Shown piece after piece: positions 1 to 10,871 of a stretch of DNA of 64,000 nucleotides (position 1 is the first letter of the stretch; every line of letters begins with the position of its first letter). The notes under the pieces were generated by a model. It searched no databases. It had not been told where the DNA came from and saw only the letters and a list, made by a program, of their open reading frames with translations. The stretch covers positions 1,612,001 to 1,676,000 of the forward strand of contig NC_092408.1 in NCBI RefSeq assembly GCF_009017415.1. The letters run 5' to 3'. Source of the DNA: Aspergillus flavus. Lineage: Eukaryota > Ascomycota > Eurotiomycetes > Eurotiales > Aspergillaceae. The translations under genes and the position numbers were made by a program.

Positions 1-355
1 TTTCGAGGATGACTCCGCAGAACATTATTGGTTTTATGCCCCATTCTCGGACGGATATTGTCGCGATGGGTGACACCAGTAATAGCAGGGTGATGCTTAG
101 GGATCCCACGAAGGCGTATTCCAAGGGTGATGAGCCGGGGAAGGTATTGTGCTTCAGGTAATGGGCAAGGAATACGCCGTATGCAGAGTTGAATCCCCAT
201 GAGTGAGCGTTGATTGTGGCAGCCGCTGCTGTGCAGACCCATCCATAGCCACCATCTGGCGGACTACTCTGCACATTCTGCTGCTGAGCTTGAGGTTGGA
301 CTGGGCCTTCTGAAGGCTGACTTTGGTCATGCGGTGGTTGAATATCTTTCTCCAT
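1..355 (-). CDS. Monocarboxylate-transporter-like MFS protein (5' part, runs off the window)
   Basis: Reading leftwards from an ATG at 355-353 there are about 118 open codons up to the window edge, so only the N-terminus is present. A hydrophilic, Gln/Pro-rich tail of about 32 residues is followed by DGGYGW (residues 34-39), the signature that precedes the first membrane helix in fungal monocarboxylate-porter-like MFS proteins (MCT/Mch family), then hydrophobic helices with an Asn-Ser-Ala-Tyr-Gly-Val-Phe stretch typical of helix 1. Family members sit in the plasma or vacuolar membrane and move monocarboxylates or riboflavin-like solutes; the substrate cannot be read from this piece. No intron is seen in the visible part. 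The start is the first ATG and gives the tail length usual for this family. Confidence 0.82.
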   Translation of the reverse strand, partial: MEKDIQPPHDQSQPSEGPVQPQAQQQNVQSSPPDGGYGWVCTAAAATINAHSWGFNSAYGVFLAHYLKHNTFPGSSPLEYAFVGSLSITLLLLVSPIATISVREWGIKPIMFCGVILE

Positions 356-478
356 GTTGATGGGCGAAGGGTAATAAGAGATACTGTCTGGTTGGCATGG
401 TATCTTATATGTATACCAGAGCTTAGTCGGCCAAGACATTATAGTCAGAATTATACATATGATGGAGAAACGACGTCT

Positions 479-870
479 CATGCCGTGGATCCGGTTCATA
501 TCCATGCGGTGATAGGCCGGGCGGCGTTTGATCCATAGCCCTAAGGCGCTTCCGGTGATTGTCTCAAGCCGGGACTTAGAACGCCCTTCACATCGAAGAA
601 GTCTCCATTAAGCGCAGCTCCACAGTTCCTCATGAAAATCCAGAAGTGGGTTCTGGAACGCAAAAGTAGTCCTTCTCGGAAAGCTCTCGTAGTCACCGAT
701 TCAAACGCCGGATTTCGGCCTTTGAAAATATAATCACCGATCACAGACCCTCTACACATCTGGGTCAGCTCCTCCATTCTATAGATGTTCAACCATTCTA
801 TAGATGTTCAACCATCCAAGCCCTCCTCAAATCCCTTGGAAGATTCGATCAAACATCGTGGCGGCCATGT
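479..870 (-). pseudogene. Possible remnant of an unidentified protein gene
   Basis: On the minus strand an open frame from about 792 to 541 encodes a non-repetitive segment with balanced composition (it includes FWIFMRNCGAALNGDFFD) that reads like a conserved globular domain. Past the stop at 541, a neighbouring frame stays open to about 436 with codon use that also looks protein-like (PHGYEPDPRHETSF). Upstream, the only plausible N-terminal frame is interrupted by stops next to a 19-bp tandem duplication. This pattern suggests a gene broken by a small duplication and an indel. I do not recognise the family, and a small intact hypothetical gene with an unseen intron is possible. Confidence 0.3.
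775..812. repeat. 19-bp perfect tandem duplication
   Basis: The unit CATTCTATAGATGTTCAAC occurs twice head to tail (775-793 and 794-812). Nineteen is not a multiple of three, so the duplication shifts any reading frame that crosses it, which fits the idea that the minus-strand frame here is broken. Confidence 0.9.
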
Positions 871-2778
871 GATAGAAGAGACTAACGTGAGCATCCGAGA
901 CAATTCTTTGGGTCGTAATTCAAAACACGATTCTCAAAAGCAACACGTACTTCACATCTTCTCGCGAGGCACGTCTCATGTAGGATATGCATATTGGGCG
1001 TCAATATCTTCGTGATATAGCGAGAGGAAGTATCTCATTCGTATTCGGATAGATTGTTGATGCTGCGGAAGTTCACAGTAAGCATCTCATGGTTGGTCGG
1101 GGAAGACACTATATTCCCAGCTCCTAATCATGAATCTTTTAGAGTGTATTCAAGAGTTTGAACTGCACAGACCTTTCGTTCTCGGGTAATGAGGCAGGTT
1201 CGGGCTGAAGAGAAGCTCGTTCCTTGTCTGTACAATCCGTCATAAGTCCCAAGGACAGTTGTTTGCAAAATAATGATGAATAGAGTATCATGCTTCGCTT
1301 CCGTGTGGGAATTCTAAGATATGAGCAGTTTTTGAAAAAATAATAGAGTCGAGACGCGTTTTAATATGCGTTTCGGAAGGTTGGCTCATACAAAGTGGTT
1401 GTTTAGTATGATGCGTGTGGTTCGGCAAGCAATTAATGTAGGAGCGTGGATGGTACAATGGAAAGGCAGACGATAAAATAATGATGCATTGTGTGATGGC
1501 AAAGTTGCTACGGGTTAACTGTGGAACGAAGGAAATTAGTAGCTGGGAATTGGGATGCAAGGGTTAGAGTGGGACCTTGCTCGAGTATGTGACGACGGTA
1601 GCTTTGTATCCCGAAATAGTGATGATACGAAATGTTAGAGACCAAGGATGCTATCGCATAGATATCACGTACTTCAGGCCCTTTTTATGCCCAATATGGA
1701 CATTGTAACGGAACTCCCGATCCCAGGAATCCGACTGCTAAATAGAGTACAATGATATATTCCCCCTTTAACTCCAGTGAGACCTTGGAAATAAGACCAA
1801 CTTGTATGACATCACAGGATATGAATTTAAAATATAACCTAGACTCTATGGCGGCCTGCTTGTTGACGAAGTACACAGTGGTGATTTCCATAAGATATTG
1901 CCAGGTTTTGAAGTAGCTTTCTGAAACGTACTTCTCATAATATAAAATAGTATCTCCTAAAAGTTGCAATCTTCTCATTTTTAACTATGAAGGAAATTCG
2001 CCAAGGAGAGAGGGAAGCCGAGTAATCCAGTTGGACGCTACATGAATTCCAATAGAGGGCAGTTAATCCTATATAACCAGCATGTCTTGTATCTACTTCA
2101 TAAAAGGCTATCAGGTCAAGAAGGGAACACATATAGCCACTTCGATACCAAAACCAAAGAATCCGCCCCTGTTGTTCCCATATATAGCACTAGCAATGGC
2201 CATACCCTGAAGTGTCGGATTCCTTCCGAGTCTCAATCCCGATTGATAAGGGCTCACAGCTAAATGAGACTACAGTGCCCCAGAATCACAGGCTCAGATC
2301 AGATAACAAAATTCAAATTGACGATTAACGACGAGCCGGAAGCGAAACCCGAACGTAACAGCAAACAAGGGATTGGGCCAGGGCTTGTCTGGGCAGCATT
2401 CCTAATGCACAGCGTTTCACACTGCACATTGACCCTGTATATATGACATGACATATCGATCTGTCGGGTATAGAGGTCTTAGTATAGCTTTGTTTGGGTT
2501 GCATTGCTAATGCAAAGTATTGTCTGTAAACAAAAAATCGGCTTTTCAAACCAACTTCGTTTCGACATTTCTAGCTTGAAGGTTTCACTAACGTCATTTA
2601 CATATTCGATGTGATTAGAGATCTGTATGAATTAATTCGAAAATTAATTATTACTATCGCAATTCACTTCCTCACTAAAATAACCTCGACACCCTACAGA
2701 TGTTTACAGTAAAGTACAATCTGTGATTTTGCCTGACCACTTCCCCTGGCAGCATCACATGAAAGAGTCAGGATCCCT

Positions 2779-3549
2779 TTACAAAAACGCCACGGCGAGA
2801 CATCCAGCTAGTATACTAAGCAGCAATCCATCACGAGAATTAGTAGAAGCAGCTCCAGGGAACAAACTGACAGTTGGCGAAGCGCCACCAGTCTATGAGA
2901 AGCAAGTTAGTAGGGTTATACGCACTGACCCCGGCAAAAAAAAAAATAGTGGAAGACGGAAAGCTTACCGAATTCTGGGAAGGTGTCGCAGAGGAAGCAA
3001 CGGTAGAGGCCGCGGGTGTCGAGCTAGCCGCACCGCTAGAGCTGGGCACAGCACTAGAAGCAGCAGACGTTACACCCGTGGTTGCAGCGGTGTCAGTCGA
3101 AGTGGACGACGCGGATGAGGTGATTGGGCTTCCGGTTTCAGTAGCGCTGGCGCTAGCAGCTGCAGTAGTCGTAGTGGAGGACGCTTCGACAGGGGTGGCG
3201 TCCACACCACATCCAGTAGCGGCCTTGGAAACGGACGCGCCGTAATACTTCCAGATGTCGTACTTGAGGGCGCAGTTGAGACAGTCAGATAACTCAGTTT
3301 TGAAGGTGTCGGTATCGCAGTAGCCGTCTTTACGAGCAGCAACAATTACCCCCCCTGGTTTGATCAGTCGATTGCTATAGAACGACTTCAATATACAGGA
3401 AAGATTCGGAACTCACCGCAGTTTGCATGGCAATCGTATTCAGGCGTACCGGGTTCCTGGCGACGGTGCAATGGGACAAAGTCCGGGTAATGGAATGCAC
3501 TGGCGCTAACGGCCATGCAGGCGAGAGTGACAAGAGTAGGGAGATGCAT
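2779..3549 (-). CDS. Six-cysteine secreted protein with GPI-anchor signal
   Basis: Three exons join in phase: 3549-3417, 3354-2969 and 2892-2779 (210 aa); donors GTGAGT and GTAAGC, acceptors CCAG and ATAG. A signal peptide (MHLPTLVTLACMAVSASA) is followed by a short mature domain with six cysteines and a conserved-looking YDIWKYYG motif, then about 90 residues of Ser/Thr/Ala-rich linker expected to be O-glycosylated, and a C-terminal hydrophobic tail after a small-residue site, as in GPI-anchored fungal cell-wall proteins. The molecular role is unknown; such proteins sit on the plasma membrane or wall. The second intron is needed: without it the frame runs into an unrelated tail and the GPI signal is lost. 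A decayed paralogue lies near 25.0-25.35 kb on the same strand. A TATA-like box is about 115 bp upstream of the ATG. Confidence 0.85.
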
Positions 3550-3664
3550 GGTTGGTTTGGCGAATGAACGAGGGACGCACGAAAAGAGTGGCAAGTACTA
3601 ACGCAATTGAAAGTCTAAGACGGGTGGTGGGCAAAAACAGTGAGGAATTGGGAAGTTTAGCACC

Positions 3665-3674
3665 TATTTATATA
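3665..3674 (-). promoter_or_regulatory. TATA-like box of the six-cysteine GPI protein gene
   Basis: TATATAAATA reads on the minus strand about 115 bp before the start codon at 3549, a usual distance for a filamentous-fungal TATA element. Confidence 0.55.
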
Positions 3675-4009
3675 AGTTGTGTCTGCTAAGAAGATAAAGT
3701 CCCACTTCGGTGCGCTTGTTAAGTGATAGAACAGTATTGTATCCAAAGTACACAAACGAAAAAGGAAAGTAAAAAAGAAAGCAAAAGTCGTACGACCCTT
3801 CGGGGACTCAAGACCTCTCGGAACCGATTCCCAGTCCCGGAATAGTGTCTCATTGAAGCCACGGAATTTGCCGCCAGTTCAATAAGAGGGGAGTATGGAA
3901 AGGGCCCTCTGAGACCCTGCTTTGGACTAATCGGAAGTTATTCGTGGTGGAAACGATGTAACTCCAAGAGCGCTAAAAGGGCTAGTGGAACAGGGCCCCA
4001 CCCACCATC

Positions 4010-4032
4010 TTATCTGATTGATCTTATCTGAT
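4010..4032 (-). promoter_or_regulatory. Tandem pair of ATCAGATAA sites (SreA-type GATA motif)
   Basis: TTATCTGAT occurs at 4010-4018 and again at 4024-4032; on the minus strand each reads ATCAGATAA, an exact match to ATCWGATAA, the consensus reported for the iron-responsive GATA repressor SreA of Aspergillus. The pair lies about 430 bp before the BIM1-like start at 4460 and about 460 bp before the divergent start at 3549. Generic GATA factors such as AreA could also bind the core. Function is inferred from the motif only. Confidence 0.5.
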
Positions 4033-4459
4033 CCAATCCGGCCCTCGCTTTGCGCCTGGCACGCTTTGTGCACAGGTTCAGCAATCTATTTTTCTTGGCA
4101 TTTTGAGCAAAATCAATTTTCACGTAATGATCCCGACTGTCAGGCATCATTCCACCACGGACAGCCATGCCAGAATTTCCGGTGAATGAATTCTCGGCTG
4201 CAAAATGCCGGAGACCTGAGCGGGGCTTCCATCGAATGAACTCGTCACTTGGCGGGTGAAAACACATGGCTTTATGACACATGCATGTTGGGCCGTTTTT
4301 CGGATCTCCGAGATTTGCGAGAGTGGGTGGTATTGAGCAGACCGCTGCAGGGTTATAAGTAGCGCGATTCTGAACGTCCCTATTCTCCTCCTCAAGAACT
4401 TCATACACTACAAGTCATTTCCCAAGGCTGTGAAAAGCTTCAGCAGGTATCTCCACAAC

Positions 4460-5421
4460 ATGATCATGAAGAGTAGCTTTATGCCTCTTGTGGCCTTGTC
4501 ATCTGCCATTAGTGCATGGGCCCATGGCGAAGAAGAAGCCAAAGAGATGGGCCCCGTGGCTTTCATGTGGCCGCCAGACCGTGTCTGGGGCGCCGCCTAC
4601 GATAACACGGCTCCATGTGGTTCATCTTCTGGTGCCACGAACAGAACCGATTTCCCTATGGGTGAGTCTCATTTGAGCAGAACGTTAATAATCCTATAGC
4701 TGATGAGCGTGTGTGCTCTAAGTCAACGGCCAACTCGCACTCGTCATCCAAGATGAATCGTGGAACGTTCAGGTCGCGATCTCTCACAAAAGCAGTATGT
4801 CAAACGTCCCACATCTCGGGTATATAGCTCATCCCAACTAACTCATGTTTAGACCCTAGCAGCAATGACGACTTTGAGCCATTCATCGATGGATCTCGCA
4901 TCAAGGACATCGAGCCGGGCCACGAATGCTACCCCGTCCCAAACCCCTCCGTTGATGTCGAAGAGGGAATGAACGCTACCTTCCAAATCAAGTATACCTC
5001 GGACTTCGACACTGACAAGAACGAGACTTATTATGCCTGCGCCGATATCAGATACGTCGCTGCCAGCAAGTTCACTACTCAAGTGCCTTGTTTCAACGTT
5101 ACAGCGGATGAGTTCACCGCTGTCACTAGTACCACGGCTACCGCAGGCGCCACTGCCACGGCCGGGTCATCTAGCTCTTCCTCCAAGGACTCGGGTACCA
5201 AGGAGTCAAGCTCAGGTCTTTCTGGCGGCGCTATCGCCGGTATCGTGGTTGGTTGTGTGGCAGCTGTGGTGATTGCCATTGCAGTTCTGTTCGGATCTAG
5301 AAGGTTCTTGCAAAAGTATCGCTCTTATCGTCAGAAGGCGTCTGTTAGAAATGTGGATTGGGCCGAGACTGCTACTGTGGATCCCAAGGTGGATAACGAG
5401 GGGCTTCGGAAGATTCGGTAG
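4460..5421 (+). CDS. BIM1-like copper-acquisition (X325) protein with C-terminal transmembrane anchor
   Basis: Exons 4460-4661, 4723-4794 and 4853-5421 join in phase to 280 aa. A signal peptide ends in SAWA, so cleavage leaves His as residue 1 of the mature chain (HGEEEAKEMG), the expected first copper ligand in the LPMO-like X325/BIM1 family. The following domain carries the family-like segments MWPPDRVWGAAYDNTAPCG, NGQLALVIQDESWNVQ and YACADIRY. X325 proteins bind Cu(II) without cutting polysaccharide; Bim1 takes part in copper uptake (known for the family, inferred here). After a Ser-rich linker comes GGAIAGIVVGCVAAVVIAIA, a transmembrane helix followed by basic residues and a tail of about 50 residues, so the protein looks like a type I membrane protein and not GPI-anchored. 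A second in-frame ATG at 4466 could also be the start. Confidence 0.85.
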
Positions 5422-6546
5422 ATCTAGTGTTGGCACGGGCTGTCCTTCTTGTGGGTAGGGCGTTTGATGAAGCCATGTTGGAAGGAGATTCCCTTGATGA
5501 CTTCTATGAGATGTGATATGAATGGCTGAATGACACACTTGGCATGGGATATTGTTTATGTTTCTCTTGCCAAGTACTTCGAGGTACAATGGGCTGGGTT
5601 GAAAGTCCTGTGTGATAGTTTGTTGATAAGCATCAAAACAATAGCATTCTTTTCTTAATTCAATCCAACGGAATACCAACTGCGGAAGAATATCCTTGGC
5701 TCATTGCACTGAAATTATCGCAAATGGCAGTTCCATCGCATATCGATCGCTAACTGGCCGGCTTTTTATTCCACCCTCCTGTTTCAGCCCCAAGTAAATC
5801 TCAACCAAGGGTAAAGCAGAAGTGTTTATCGGTAAGATATGTGGCTGTCACGTTACCAGGGTATTCCCGCGGGTAGGTCGGAATTCACCTTTCTTCCAAC
5901 CCGCAATAGCCGCTCTAGACGTCGTAACCACGAGAAAAACTCTGTTAGCTCGTCTGATCTGAACGGTATAGGCGTACAGGCGGAGGGATCATTGGAGATC
6001 ATTAGAGACATATTATATGAATTTATATCCTCGGTATTGTAAGCATCGACAGTGGGTAGTGGAGTCCGCTGCATCAATGCATCATGGCTACTTAGTATAG
6101 CAAATATGGGGTACATAACGGAGGCTCAATGTTGTCTCTTCTGGGGAGTTTACGTAGACCCTTGTCTTGTAATGACGTGTTACGCATATATAGCGTATTT
6201 CTGATCAAAGAGGGATTTAATTGACTCTTATTACTAGGAGTAGATAACCGTTCGGGAGATGGTTCTGGCTAAACTGCAGTCTGGCAATTAGGATTAGAAC
6301 TAAAGATTAGAATAAGAGTAGCGATCACTGGATTAGCCGCATGACTTTAGGAGGATTGGGGCAAACCCCGCTTATATGCGAGTCGAGGTTAATTCTGGTC
6401 AATCTTACCAGTATTGGGACTGACAGCTTTTTCTGCCCCTTAGTACTATGCACTATTCGTGATCCTTGTCTTTTGCCTCACTATCCTTTCTTCCCTGCAT
6501 TTCTTCTCCCCCCTTATCAACCACACCATTGTGTTTGTCCTCCATA
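5422..6546. other. Intergenic stretch upstream of the Zn2Cys6 gene
   Basis: About 1.1 kb without a supported gene. The left 300 bp are presumably the 3' UTR of the copper protein; 6430-6546 is pyrimidine-rich and ends at the regulator's start codon, as in many fungal leaders. Confidence 0.55.
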
Positions 6547-8858
6547 ATGCCAAAATCACGCCAGGCCAGCGATAACGCTTCGAGACTCGATGGGCATGAC
6601 AGAGTTAATCGGTCGAAACGTGGTTTAACATGCGCCAACTGCCGGGTGAGAAAGGTTGGTTCGATCCGTTATCAGTAGGTATATCCACATCATTTATTGC
6701 TCACCTCAATCAGACAAGATGCGATGGCACACAGCCAGGATGCAAGACCTGCGAGGTCTACGGCGTGGAATGTCGCTATGAAAAGGCCCCACCCATGTCG
6801 CAGATCCTTGCCATGGCCAAGAGATTACAAGAGACTGAGCAAACGATCACCGAGCTGCGTATCGCGTTGCACGAGGCGAGAGAAGCGAACGTGGCTCAGC
6901 ATACACTTTCAATAGAGCGTCAGATTCCCAATACACCCTCGGCCGATACCAGTTTCGATAGCGCTTCGTACATCGAGGCGAGCTCGTCTACACAGGTGGC
7001 TCCTGAATCCGAGACGGCGCCGGAGCAGATACTGCTTTCGGATCTCAGTCTTGATGAAAATGGCAAGGTATGTAACACACCAACGCAAAAAGCCCCATGT
7101 ATGTCCATTGACCCCGTGGCAATCTGGATAGCTTTGCTACTATGGTCCTACATCCGCCGTCCACGCACCACCACCGGCAGAATCAACAAACGTAAATGAC
7201 TCATACTCGTCCATGTCCGACGCCCGGTCACTGCTCACTTCAGCTGCTCTGGAGTCGAAAATCTGGGAAGAATTCGCCTTAGGAAATGCGGCGATTCAAA
7301 CCGACATCCCTCGGCAGATGATATCGAAACTCCTTCAAATTCATTGGACGTGGATTGCACCGATGTTCAACTGGGTCTATCGCCCAGCGTTCATGCGTGA
7401 GCGACGACATCACCCTTGTACATGAACCGAGTCTAACTTTACCGCAGGAGATATGGCTATCAATGGGCCATGTTATTCTCCCTTCTTAGTCGTCGTCATG
7501 TGTGCTCACGCGGCACATTTTGACGATCACCAAATAAGCGAACTTTTGATCTCAAGAGCTCGCCTCCTCCTAGGCACTGAAATACTTAATCCCAGCAGCA
7601 TTCCAACGGCTCAGGGTCTCCTTCAGCTCAGCGCTCGCGAGCTCGCTTGGGGTTCAATATCCCAAGCATGGCTGTACAGCGGCATGGCTTTTCGCATGGT
7701 TAGCGACTTGGGGCTCCACCACAGCACAACTAAGATCGCAACGCTTGGACACTTAACTGCGGAGGACTTGGAAATCCGCAGACGCCTTTTTTGGAGCTGC
7801 TACTTCTGGGATAAGGCCATAAGCTTATTCCTTGGACGTATGCCCATTCTTCAAGAGTTACCATTTGATCGGTGTCCGGAGCTTTGTCAGTATTGGACTT
7901 GACATCTCGCAAGCATCACACGCTAACCGTCTTCAGTGGATGATTCGGCGGAGAACGACCTATGGGCTCCATACTATGGTGACCAACTCAGTCCCGATAA
8001 GGCTCCCCCAGGGGAATATCCGCCGATGAAGTCCCACTTGGTTTCAAGCTTCCAAAACGTATGCAAACTTGCTATGATTTTGAATGATATCATCCTTCAA
8101 CTGTACTCCCGTCATGGAAACATCTACATGGATGAAGCGTTAAACAGAATTCAAGCTAGACTTGACCACTGGAGAGAACAGTCGCCTGTGCATTTAAGAT
8201 GTGATCCGGACAACTTGCCCGAAATCTGTCCCCCGCCCCATATTATCGCGCAAAAGTAAGCCTACATCAAGTGCTTTCCTTGCAATGTCGCTAATAGATT
8301 TACAGTTTGTTGTATTATACCACCATTATTCTGTTACACCGACCTTTCTACTACATCCCGGCGCGTCACGCTGCTTGCCGCGCAGCTTCAGATAGTATCG
8401 AGAAACTTTTGCTTCTCTTTGAGAGGAGCTTTGGATTCACCAGGATTACCTACCTTATGTCTTACTGCATCTACACCGGTGCATCCGTCCTGATGCAAGA
8501 CGTGAAAAAGGGAGACATTGACGCTCAAGTCAAGATACAGACATTTCTCCAGGCTCTAAAACAGGGAACTACAGCATGTCCAGTGGTACAGCGGAGCCTG
8601 CATATCATCACTAACAGCCTCAGAGCTGATGCAACAAATGCGCCCGACACTAGACCAGCGTGTGCCACAGCCGGACCAACTCCGTTAGCTAGAAATTATC
8701 TGCCGGCTTTTCCGTACCCAGACCTCGGCATGGGTTACAGCGCTAATGTGAACCATGGAAGCACGGATCTTGATGGTTTCACTTTACTGGACTGCTATCC
8801 TGAAACTCAATATGGGATTATGGACTCCGGAGGAGAATGCTTCTTCCCCACAGCATAA
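6547..8858 (+). CDS. Zn2Cys6 fungal-specific transcription factor
   Basis: Six exons join in phase to 678 aa: 6547-6654, 6714-7067, 7132-7396, 7448-7885, 7937-8255, 8306-8858; all introns are 50-64 bp. Cys29, 32, 39, 46, 49 and 56 form CX2CX6CX6CX2CX6C, the zinc binuclear cluster that contacts CGG-type half-sites in DNA. A coiled-coil-like stretch (about residues 72-100, ETEQTITELRIALHEAR) probably mediates dimerisation. The middle region (about 170-500) has the fungal_trans pattern, including MCAHAAHFDD and LQLSARELAWGSISQAWLYSGMA, then DLEIRRRLFWSCYFWDK. The protein should act in the nucleus; its target pathway is not shown. Its 3' neighbour, 76 bp away and convergent, is an amidohydrolase pseudogene, perhaps once a member of the same catabolic group (inference). 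Confidence 0.9.
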
Positions 8859-8934
8859 CAGTACTCATTACAGGCGTGGATAATGAGTTTCATTGCTTCC
8901 ATTATGCCTCTCTATGATATCTTTCAGGGTCTTC

Positions 8935-9735
8935 TCATCCGCCGTTGTCCCATTGCCACAGCTCTTTTGAGTTCTCTACCCAGATCTTGTGGGCCAGTTG
9001 TTGTCCAGTGCCGCCTTCAACATCTCGGTACCACTTTCAACATCTAGATATGAATGCTGTATCATCAACCTTCCGATATTATTGCACCTTGTTGCAATCT
9101 CCTCCCGGGTCGGCCTCCACGCCCCCGCTGTGCGGCCAGTCACTCCCCCAGACTGCTCGATCTGGTGCCGTTGGCAATATGTCGGTCACGTTCTCATTAA
9201 GATCAGGAAGATCAGGAAAACGATACGTGCCGCTCAATTCAGCCCACACGTGCCCTATACGAAGCAGATCCATAAATTCGGCATACCCCGGTTGCAGGCT
9301 ACCTGGCCCACGAGCCTGGTCTGGCGCCCCAATGTGGTAGACGACAACTAGAAGGCTGATCTGCGGCACTAGGGGCGCAAACTCGACGATCTACTCCAAA
9401 GCGATGTACACCTGAATGACCCATCCAAAGGGCCGCACATGGTTGGCTGCTGCTATCACTACATCCTGGTTCAGCGTATCACCCTGGGGGTGCATATAAG
9501 GCGGATACCGCGTACACCAGCGTTGTGTAGATGTTGCAGCTCCTCATCCGATACGGTGCTCGGATCGATACAAGCTACTACGCGGCCTTTACCAAGGCGT
9601 GAGAGTGCATCCAGAATGGAACTGTAGTCTGTATGATAGATGGAGAATGCGATCAGACATGCATGCTCAATACTCAAACTGCGGCGAAAAGCCTGCAGGC
9701 TAGACAACGAGGTATCAAGGTGGACTAGATTTTAT
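8935..9735 (-). pseudogene. Decayed amidohydrolase (amidohydrolase-2 / TIM-barrel hydrolase)
   Basis: Reading leftwards from about 9735, pieces of one amidohydrolase are visible: an N-terminal part up to HNAGVRGIRL (9707-9471), a frameshift near 9480, then HVRPFGWVIQ, an in-frame stop near 9390, a segment with HIGAPDQARG and AVWGSDWPHSGG (9369-9079), a stop at about 9079, another near 9050, and a C-terminal part ending LAHKIWVENSKELWQ at 8935. The order and the GSDWPH metal-site motif match fungal 2-pyrone-dicarboxylate-lactonase-like amidohydrolases. At least one frameshift and three stops make it non-functional. The N-terminal metal-binding HxH segment was not found, so the 5' end is probably also lost. 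Confidence 0.75.
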
Positions 9736-10871
9736 TGATCGAGATCGAACTCAGGCTGTCCAAGTGAATGCGTCCTCTTTATCAGCACTTAGGATTTCGA
9801 AACCGGTCACTGCCATGTGTCTCGTACTACTTCGTGATCTCCTTATAACCAGGTTCGATAAGGTCCCTTCTGTCTAGATGCTGATTCTGGAAAGTCGCCC
9901 GGAATTCGCCGGGAGATTGACCGCAGCCGTGAAGTTGCAACAGCGAAGCTTCGTGTCCTCCGGAGAAAGCCCTAACTCCCCGCAAGCTCATGTATTGTTC
10001 AGCCTTGACTGTCTCTCCAGAGACAGTCATTCTTGGCTCGTCTGGGGGATTACGGGGGGAAGATCTGCAGGACGAAGGGGGTCTAGAATAGACAACGAGT
10101 CTGTTACTCAGCCTAGAGCATGGAAGTACATATGATCTACTTCTATAAAGATATCTCGCCAAATATCATTCCAAGTCCTCTATTAACAAAACAACCGTTA
10201 AACAAACCATGTATGAGGGTCATTATGTATGTTTGTATTATTACTTACTCACTTGCTATCGTATGTGTAGGTACTCTGAGGAGTATAGGTTTCCATAACT
10301 ACAAATTGGGCTATTGACATATTTAAGTAAGTTAGGGGTCAGAGCAAGGGAAGAATGGTTCAATGTACATACTGTAAGGTACATACTGTAATGTCCACAT
10401 ATTTGAGTAATTCTATCTAATATTTTGATGTAAAATAGACTCGAGCTTATCGATAAGGTTGCGGTCAGAGCGCCCGCATCACACGGGCAACGAATCACAG
10501 CCCAGAGAACTGCAGAAGAACCAATCAGCAAAGAATGGGGATAAAGATAAGGTTGTGAGACCCTGAAAGAACACACAAAGTCAAACTGTATGTACAAATA
10601 CCGATACTTAGATAATAGTTTTGTGAAACCAATTTCACTGTGGAGCTCCCGGACAATCCCAATGTTTGGTACAGAATAAATAGAAAACTTGGGATACTAG
10701 CGCTGGTGCCTGGACTGTGGCTGTGATCCCGCATTCGAGCCGCGCCGATGGACTGAAACAAACTCAACTTCCCCTGCCTGATCACACACTATCCTTCTCG
10801 CCTTGCCCACTCACATTAATCCTCTCTGTTATTCCTTACCTCCCGTCCAATGTCTGACGGCTTTGGTGAGC
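9736..10871. other. Intergenic stretch, partly AT-rich
   Basis: About 1.1 kb. No supported gene was found. 10140-10440 is AT-rich with a short direct repeat (GTACATACTGTAA-like, near 10364-10392) and a perfect 12-bp palindrome CTTATCGATAAG at about 10447. The last 70 bp is pyrimidine-rich leader of the NIPA gene. Confidence 0.5.

Larger units (their letters stand above)
356..2778. other. Intergenic stretch, about 2.4 kb, with a possible gene remnant
   Basis: No intact gene was recognised. The left part (about 479-870, minus strand) may be a remnant, listed separately. The rest holds only short open frames without family resemblance or splice-supported extension. One ATCAGATAA (GATA-factor type) site lies at 2298-2306. 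The stretch near 2380-2420 resembles 2480-2520 weakly (two similar GCATT-CTAATGCA cores), perhaps old repeat debris. Confidence 0.5.
3550..4459. other. Divergent promoter region between two surface-protein genes
   Basis: This 910-bp stretch separates the starts of the six-cysteine protein (minus) and the BIM1-like protein (plus). It contains a pyrimidine-poor tract near 3755-3790, the TATA-like box and a tandem pair of GATA-factor sites, both listed separately. No supported gene is inside it. Confidence 0.7.

Noticed and set aside
2723..3345. Plus-strand and alternative minus-strand frames over the GPI protein gene
   Set aside because: Ser/Arg/Ala-rich by-products of the Ser/Thr repeat linker; the three-exon minus-strand model explains signal peptide and GPI tail.
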